The notes under the pieces were generated by a model. It was not told the DNA's origin. It made no database searches and was given only the letters and a program-made list of their open reading frames with translations. A stretch of 64,000 nucleotides of DNA from Branchiostoma lanceolatum (taxonomy: Eukaryota; Chordata; Leptocardii; Amphioxiformes; Branchiostomatidae): assembly GCF_035083965.1 (NCBI RefSeq), contig NC_089729.1:14061464-14125463 (forward strand), written 5' to 3'. Of the stretch, positions 58,816 through 64,000 are shown piece by piece. Numbering within the stretch: the first letter of the stretch is position 1; every line of letters starts with the position of its first letter. The translations under genes were made by a program, and so were the position numbers.

Positions 58816-61241
58816 CTATTGGTCTGCTTTTCCTTCTGTGCTTGAACTGATAGTTTCAGAATGATTCTTCTTGTCAGCAATTCTTTCGGAGACATCTTTT
58901 TTGTCAGTTGCTCCGGTTGTTTTACGCTGTGACCCCAGTGACGTTGGCAGTTCTGTCCATAACTGGTAGTCCTTCCTCGCGAGAAAACGTCTCACCATGC
59001 GGCACTCCAGGCAGGTCACCACCACATGCTTCTCGCGCTTTGCTGGGGAAAACGAAAAAGGGATCAAAGTTAGAACTGTTAAGCCCTTTATTTGCACAGC
59101 CGACCCGGACTGGGATCACAAAGGATTTCCTGTTTCCCTCTGTCCGTTTACACCTTGATGTAATAAAGCTGAAATAAATAAATAAACCAGCTTCATATTT
59201 GCTGATTGCCAGAAAGTTAACAATTGAAAATTTCCAGAGACTCCATCATATTTTTCACCAGAACATCTATCCCATTACATGAGATGGGGCTCAGGGACAT
59301 GTGTACATCGGGCAATCTTAAAAATCACAATGATAGAGAGAACACCAAGCGTATTACTGTCAAAAATGTAATTTAGAGCTTGCAGACTCGTCGGTTGGTC
59401 GATTTTTGTGCTGAGATATTGTCATGCAAATTGAGACTGGTCGATATGAGAACTGTTCACAAGCCAGGGGTTTGCACCTTTTACACATAATCCACACTTC
59501 CTGTCGCCTTGCATGTTTACTTGGAAGTGTGAAAGAGCTTATTACATGGTTTAGAGCATGAAAGAGCAATAAAGTTTCTCCCTGTTGCCTTGCCAAATAC
59601 AATATATAAGACAGCTATAGAAAGTTTACCTCTTATTCTGACAGTGGCTGTGACTCCAGGAATTAGTAGAGAATCACATCTCTTACAGATGGTCCTCTTA
59701 ACACTAGGGTCCCTGTGAAAACATACATACATTCTTAAGTCACAAGCTAACAGTCAACTATGCAAAACGCAATCAGTTCTTTTGCATCTCAAAGTTGGTA
59801 ACACAAACAGTCAATAGGTCTATATTTCAAGCAAGCAAAAGCCACATGACCCTGTAACTCAAACTTGACTTGCATGGAACAGTGCAGTTTAGGTAACAGT
59901 AACACTTCACCTGTTACCTAACCTGTTACAGTATTACTAACAGAAATACCTGTACACCTCCAATTTTAAGTGCACCGACATGCATATACATGTATAAGTA
60001 AGTTTATTGATTCGTTCATTCATTCATCTTAGATACATGGCAGCGTCCTCAGCAGAGAATGCTGAATTGTGTACTTTAGGCGTACATGTATTACATATAA
60101 CAAAATCTAAATTAAATCTAAACAACTAGCACTATTCAAAATCTACATACAAAGCTGCAGGGCCCTTCCAGCTGCTTAGATCTAGAGAGACATTAATGTC
60201 ATACCTGGGCCGCGAAAACGTTTGATACGGGCGTTTGATACTTGCGTTATCACATACACGGGCTTCTACTTTTATCACACAGGCTTCCGTAAATCATTTC
60301 AAGCCGTGACTTGCCATGCGCCGATTGCCTGTCAAAAATTCGAATACAGTATTCAGATGTTGGAACTGCTGTTGTAACGGGTACAATTTTTTGTTAAAGG
60401 TCACCAACTTCTACGGCCGGAGGGCGATCTGACCTGCGGTCGGGCTGGAACCTCGGGTGATACGGAATACCCCGTGTTGTACATGTATTCTACATGTACT
60501 AGTATATATGATGTAGGCATGTAGCTATCAAATTACATGAATAGTATGTATACTCACTGTCTCTGTACACAGTTTTTGGAGATCCTCTTGAGTGTGCTGG
60601 TGTAGTATCTGGCCAGCTGGGCATTGTTGGGGTTTACGGACATCACTGTGTGGGCCATCTAGGGGTTTAACAGAAACAGAGATTAACCAGTGATTTTTTT
60701 TCTTCAAGTGATAGAACTGTACATGTATAGCTCATAGAAATATAGAACAAGGTCTTTAGATTGTCCCTATATAATTCATTATAAACGCATTTACTGTGAA
60801 ACATGAAAGCAGAAAAATTTCTGCTCTTCATGTTTCACAGTAAGTAAATGCCTGTAGTGGCTATACACTGTACATTCACATGATATGTGCACATGTTACA
60901 GTGTATAGTTACAAATTGTGATTAATGACATGAGTGTGTTGTTTATTAAATGTTAGTATAATATATTAACATGGTCATATATACATAAATTTCAGGTAAC
61001 TGCAATGGTACGTAAGTTGGTTTTTGAAATGTAAGGAAAACTTCTCAACAAATAGAATGAAGATTTATTGAGTTACATGTCCTAAATTGTTGATATATTG
61101 ATTCATAAGAAACCAATGAGGTTTAAAAGCTTTTATTTAAACCTCCTTGAACAAACTCACCTGATAGAGAAAGTTCATCCTCTGAAAGTTGTCTTTCCCA
61201 GCTATCTGTCCCACTGTATCTGATTTCTTCCTTTTCCCCAT
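58816..61241 (-). CDS. RPP21: Ribonuclease P/MRP protein subunit p21
   Basis: Four exons: 61241-61161, 60658-60558, 59712-59630 and 59042-58816 (TAG), giving 163 aa (human RPP21 is about 154). Matches: basic N-terminus MGKRKKSD, DNFQRMNFLYQMAHTVMS, the highly conserved QDPSVKRTICKRCDSLLIPG with the first CxxC, and HVVVTCLECRMVRRF with the second. Together the four cysteines form the Rpr2-type zinc site. The C-terminal ~40 residues are Lys/Ser/Thr-rich and variable. RPP21 binds pre-tRNA and helps RNase P process tRNA 5' ends in the nucleus. Start at the first ATG after the promoter; every junction keeps the frame. Confidence 0.94.
60787..60851. repeat. Near-perfect 65-nt hairpin in RPP21 intron 1
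   Basis: GCATTTACTGTGAAACATGA pairs with TCATGTTTCACAGTA...AATGC; about 28 bp of stem around a short AT loop. Its size resembles a pre-miRNA, but a MITE hairpin is equally possible. Confidence 0.7.
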
Positions 61242-61600
61242 AACGTTAAATCAGCAATAAACTTGACTGAATGTTTAAAAATGTCTTAATATTCTACAAA
61301 AAGCACAAAGAAAAGATGAGGTAGACATATACACACGTTGTCTCTCTCTGCCAAACATCTGCTTGAACTTTGGACTATACCATTCAGCTAAATGGATCTG
61401 AGGTCAGCTAAAGATTTTTGTCACAGTGATTTGAAACATTTTGACAACATTAAAACGTCTTGAGTTATTATTTTAATTTTTGAATAACATAAAGTGAAAA
61501 GACGATCGAATTGTATCCATTTTGTATACATAATAATATTTAATCTTTAGTTTGTCGCTCCGAAAAGCGCAGTGGTAGATTCTTTTACGCAAGATGGCGG
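61242..61600. promoter_or_regulatory. RPP21 upstream region, probably bidirectional
   Basis: AAGATGGCGGC at 61591-61601 matches the YY1 promoter motif. A short ATG frame (5 codons) begins inside it, then a plus-strand stretch ends in a GTAAGA donor at 61822. This suggests divergent transcription; the exact start sites are not visible. Confidence 0.4.
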
Positions 61601-63231
61601 CCTTGGCGTAAAACTCACGAAGGAAGATGACCAATTTTTACAAGCAAGAAGAGCAAAGTCTACCAAAGAAGGACAGAAAAGTGTCCATTGAAGAAACGAG
61701 TTCTTCATGACCGATCATCTTACAAACTGAAGGAATCGCAAGAGCTGAAAGCTGAGAAAGCAAGCCTTTTTCAAGATACAAGAAAACAACCACACATGCG
61801 GCATGCGTTCGGCAGTTTACAGTAAGATTTTACATTATTTTTACGTTTCTAAGATACGAATAAGAGGTTGAGAAGACGTCTGTGTTCGTAAGTAAGGGTT
61901 GAGAGAATTTTCTTGTCGCCATATTGAAGTAGAACCTGGGAAATCAGCTTCTGCTTCTGTGGTAAAAATATCGTGTCCTTGCCAGGACATGATGCTGATC
62001 TCCAAGCAGATGTGGGGTTTTATATAACCCGAGCAGTCTATAGCTAATTGAGGACTTTGGGCTGTGAGAAACCTTTGCCAGTTTTGGCAATAACTAACAA
62101 TAACCTACATGAATAAACATGAATGATGTGCCAACTTTCATTTTGAGATTGCTTTGATTATGCTTATAGGAGGGTCTGCATGGGGGGTCCCGACAATGCT
62201 TTACGCTAAATTCAGAAGAACCCCCTACGTATTACGCTAAAATCAAGGAAGGCAACTACACAAAAGTTGGTCTCCTCGCTACGAATTACATGACTTAAAT
62301 AGCTTTCCCTACGAATAATGGGAAATAGATATAGGCTGCTTATGCCTAATTACGGAAAGTATCATGCAGGCCCCATTAATAATAAAATAATGCTTGATAA
62401 GTTTTATGGCATACCTGTTATTTTCTCCAGTGTTACAACAGAGAGCAGGGGTTGCAGCACTAAGGGTTGTGGTGTTACAACAAGGAAGCAGAACCACCTG
62501 TGTATGGAGAACAGGTGATGCACCTGCCAGGTGCCTCAACAAACCATGGGCCAGGAGAGGACAGCTACAGGCATCAGGTGTTAGATGGGTAAGGCAAGGT
62601 TTCAAAATTGTTTTAACTTTAAGTCCAAAATAGACGAATTTGAATCACACAAACTGGTTTTGTCATAGACATACATAGAGAAGATTTTGCTCACAAACTG
62701 TCCATGTCATCGTGCACATCCTTAGATAATAGAACTCATTTGAACAATACTCCCAGAACCTGGAGGAAGCAGGCATTTGATTACAATCTGAATAATTTAG
62801 GACAGATATTAGATAATAATCTGTTTTTCTCAATATTTTGTGCCAGTGAGGAAGGTGAATAGCCACAGACATTATTTAGCAATATCCAGAAACTTGTGGG
62901 AAGATAATACTAACAGTAGTATCCACGAGACGCAGGGTGCACCAGTGCACCTATTCCCAAAATTGATTTGGAGCCCCGTGCATCTACATGTGTATAAGTT
63001 TCCTTTCTGGCTGTAATAACTTGACTCTTTTTACAGTACACCTCCAAGGCTCCCTCTAGTGTCACACCAACACGCTCGTACAAGGCTGTTTCGAGAAAGG
63101 AAATTGGACCTGACCACAGCAGAATCCTGCCCACCTCAGCTAGTGTGCTGACCAGTAGTACAGAACCACTACAGGGGAACAGTAGACAGGAAACTGACCA
63201 CAACAAACCTACCACCATAGCTGAAGATGGG
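61591..63231 (+). other. Possible exons of an unidentified plus-strand transcript
   Basis: Three stretches look exon-like. 61591-61821 ends at ACA|GTAAGA and holds a 26-codon ATG frame plus a longer frame without ATG (KKRVLHDRSSYKLKESQELK). 62431-62588 has a TTTTCTCCAG acceptor and GTAAGG donor and ends in phase 0. 63037-63231 has a CTTTTTACAG acceptor and GTAAGG donor, 65 open codons, phase 0 on both sides. The last two are phase-compatible, but the first does not join the second in frame. I recognise no family. Repeats flank 62160-62400. Could be a spliced non-coding RNA or an incomplete gene. Confidence 0.3.
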
Positions 63232-63334
63232 GTAAGGATGGAGTTTTTCTACATGATTGTTGTTGAGTCAAAAGGATCAACTGTGGACGAAACCAAGAAC
63301 AGAAATGATAATATTGGCATCGGTAGCATATAAT

Positions 63335-63465
63335 GGTAGGGTGTTTGGCCCAGATCTATAACCCAGACGTCCTGGGTTTGAATCCCCTGACTTGCTCTGA
63401 TGTTGTGCTCTTAGGAAATGCAAATTTCCTCACTTTGCTCAGGCGAAAATGAGTACAAGTACCTA
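63335..63465 (+). mobile_element. tRNA-derived SINE copy
   Basis: B-box GGGTTTGAATCCCC followed by GTTGTGCTCTTAGGAAATGC and TTTCCTCACTTTGCTCAGG, the same body type as 11443-11580. Confidence 0.6.
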
Positions 63466-63565
63466 GCACCCCATCACTATATTGCATGGATGCAGTAGGG
63501 TAAAGGTAAAGGCAACGCGGTCGAACCTCAGATTGAGGACGAAGCATTACGCTTTTTCGTTATCA

Positions 63566-63720
63566 GTGCAGTGTGACTTCACGGCTCGCATTCTTTTGGC
63601 CAAGCACACCCGGTCGCCCCTGCTCTTTTTGATAAGTGTGTTGGGTTCTTTTACATGCAGAGGTTTAACGCCCTTATGCTTCCTCATACACGGGGCTGCC
63701 TGCTTTACGTCCCCACCTGA
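63566..63720. repeat. Dispersed repeat, partner of 38078-38250
   Basis: Shares TTTTGGCCAAGCACACC and CCTCATACACGGGGC with the other copy. Confidence 0.65.
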
Positions 63721-63876
63721 TAGAAGTATGCAACTCTTTTCCAGTCTTGTCCAGACCCAGATGAAGTAAGCAGTAAAAAGCGAGTCTACTGGTAATTCTA
63801 GCATGAAAGTTAATCTGAGTTGGTAAAATACATAAAGAGAAATAAACTGTTCTTCAACTCAAATAGTTTCACTCAC

Positions 63877-64000
63877 CAGAATTTCCGACCGAGTTTAATT
63901 GGTCTTCACCAGCTATCTGACCTAAGTGCTGTAGACACGCGATTTTGCACGTGGCGACGTCGGCACTGGTTTGTCGGTATCGCCCTCCGTCTAGGTTGAG
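63877..64000 (-). CDS. Partial exon of an unknown gene (window edge)
   Basis: On the minus strand a single frame is open from the window edge (YRQTSADVATCKIACLQHLG, then QIAGEDQLNS) to a TCTG|GTGAGT donor; the other two frames contain stops. It resembles RPP21 exon 1 locally (QIAGKD, then GTGAGT). No identification is possible from this fragment. Confidence 0.35.

Overview
This is a eukaryotic, animal-type window: split genes with GT-AG introns, AATAAA poly(A) signals, tRNA-derived SINE copies, foldback/MITE-like elements and microsatellites. I infer a cephalochordate (amphioxus, Branchiostoma-like) or closely comparable invertebrate deuterostome. The reasons are vertebrate-like orthologues (ZAR1, MFSD11, SRSF2, UBFD1, MSRB1, RPP21) in small-intron genes, and a domain-shuffled CAP/EGF/ShK/C-type-lectin secreted protein. 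Nothing here is bacterial or viral.

Layout, left to right. (1) 118-2512 (+): a three-exon ZAR1-type zygote-arrest/3CxxC zinc-finger gene. (2) 8458-5023 (-): a six-exon single-pass membrane protein with an acidic, tyrosine-repeat cytoplasmic region. (3) 9697-18692 (+): a 16-exon secreted protein with a CAP domain, EGF/ShK modules, a C-type lectin domain and more EGFs. (4) 27010-19125 (-) and (5) 41791-29693 (-): two head-to-tail paralogues of the UNC93-like transporter MFSD11, each with 14 coding exons of nearly identical lengths and phases. The second copy also carries two alternative, frame-incompatible exon 2 versions. (6) 42108-43747 (+): SRSF2, divergent from the second MFSD11 across a ~316-bp promoter, as in vertebrates. 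(7) 52282-48560 (-): UBFD1. (8) 54754-56508 (+): the selenoprotein MSRB1, with an in-frame UGA at the catalytic position. (9) 61241-58816 (-): RPP21 (RNase P/MRP subunit). (10) 61.6-63.3 kb: possible exons of an unidentified plus-strand transcript. (11) Right edge: one probable minus-strand exon of an unknown gene.

The genes do not form a single pathway. They are housekeeping or germline genes (splicing, RNase P, Met-sulfoxide repair, ubiquitin-like factor, transporter) plus two accessory secreted/membrane proteins. The main structure beyond genes is mobile DNA in introns and spacers: a hAT-type MITE with an exact 8-bp target duplication, a pogo-like TA-flanked element, a family of hairpins with CTCCAAGCAGA arms, several other foldbacks, tRNA-SINEs and a LINE 3' tail. 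The most interesting coding signal is the mutually exclusive exon 2 pair in MFSD11 copy B. Exon coordinates were worked out by hand from frame, splice signals and phase, without transcript evidence.
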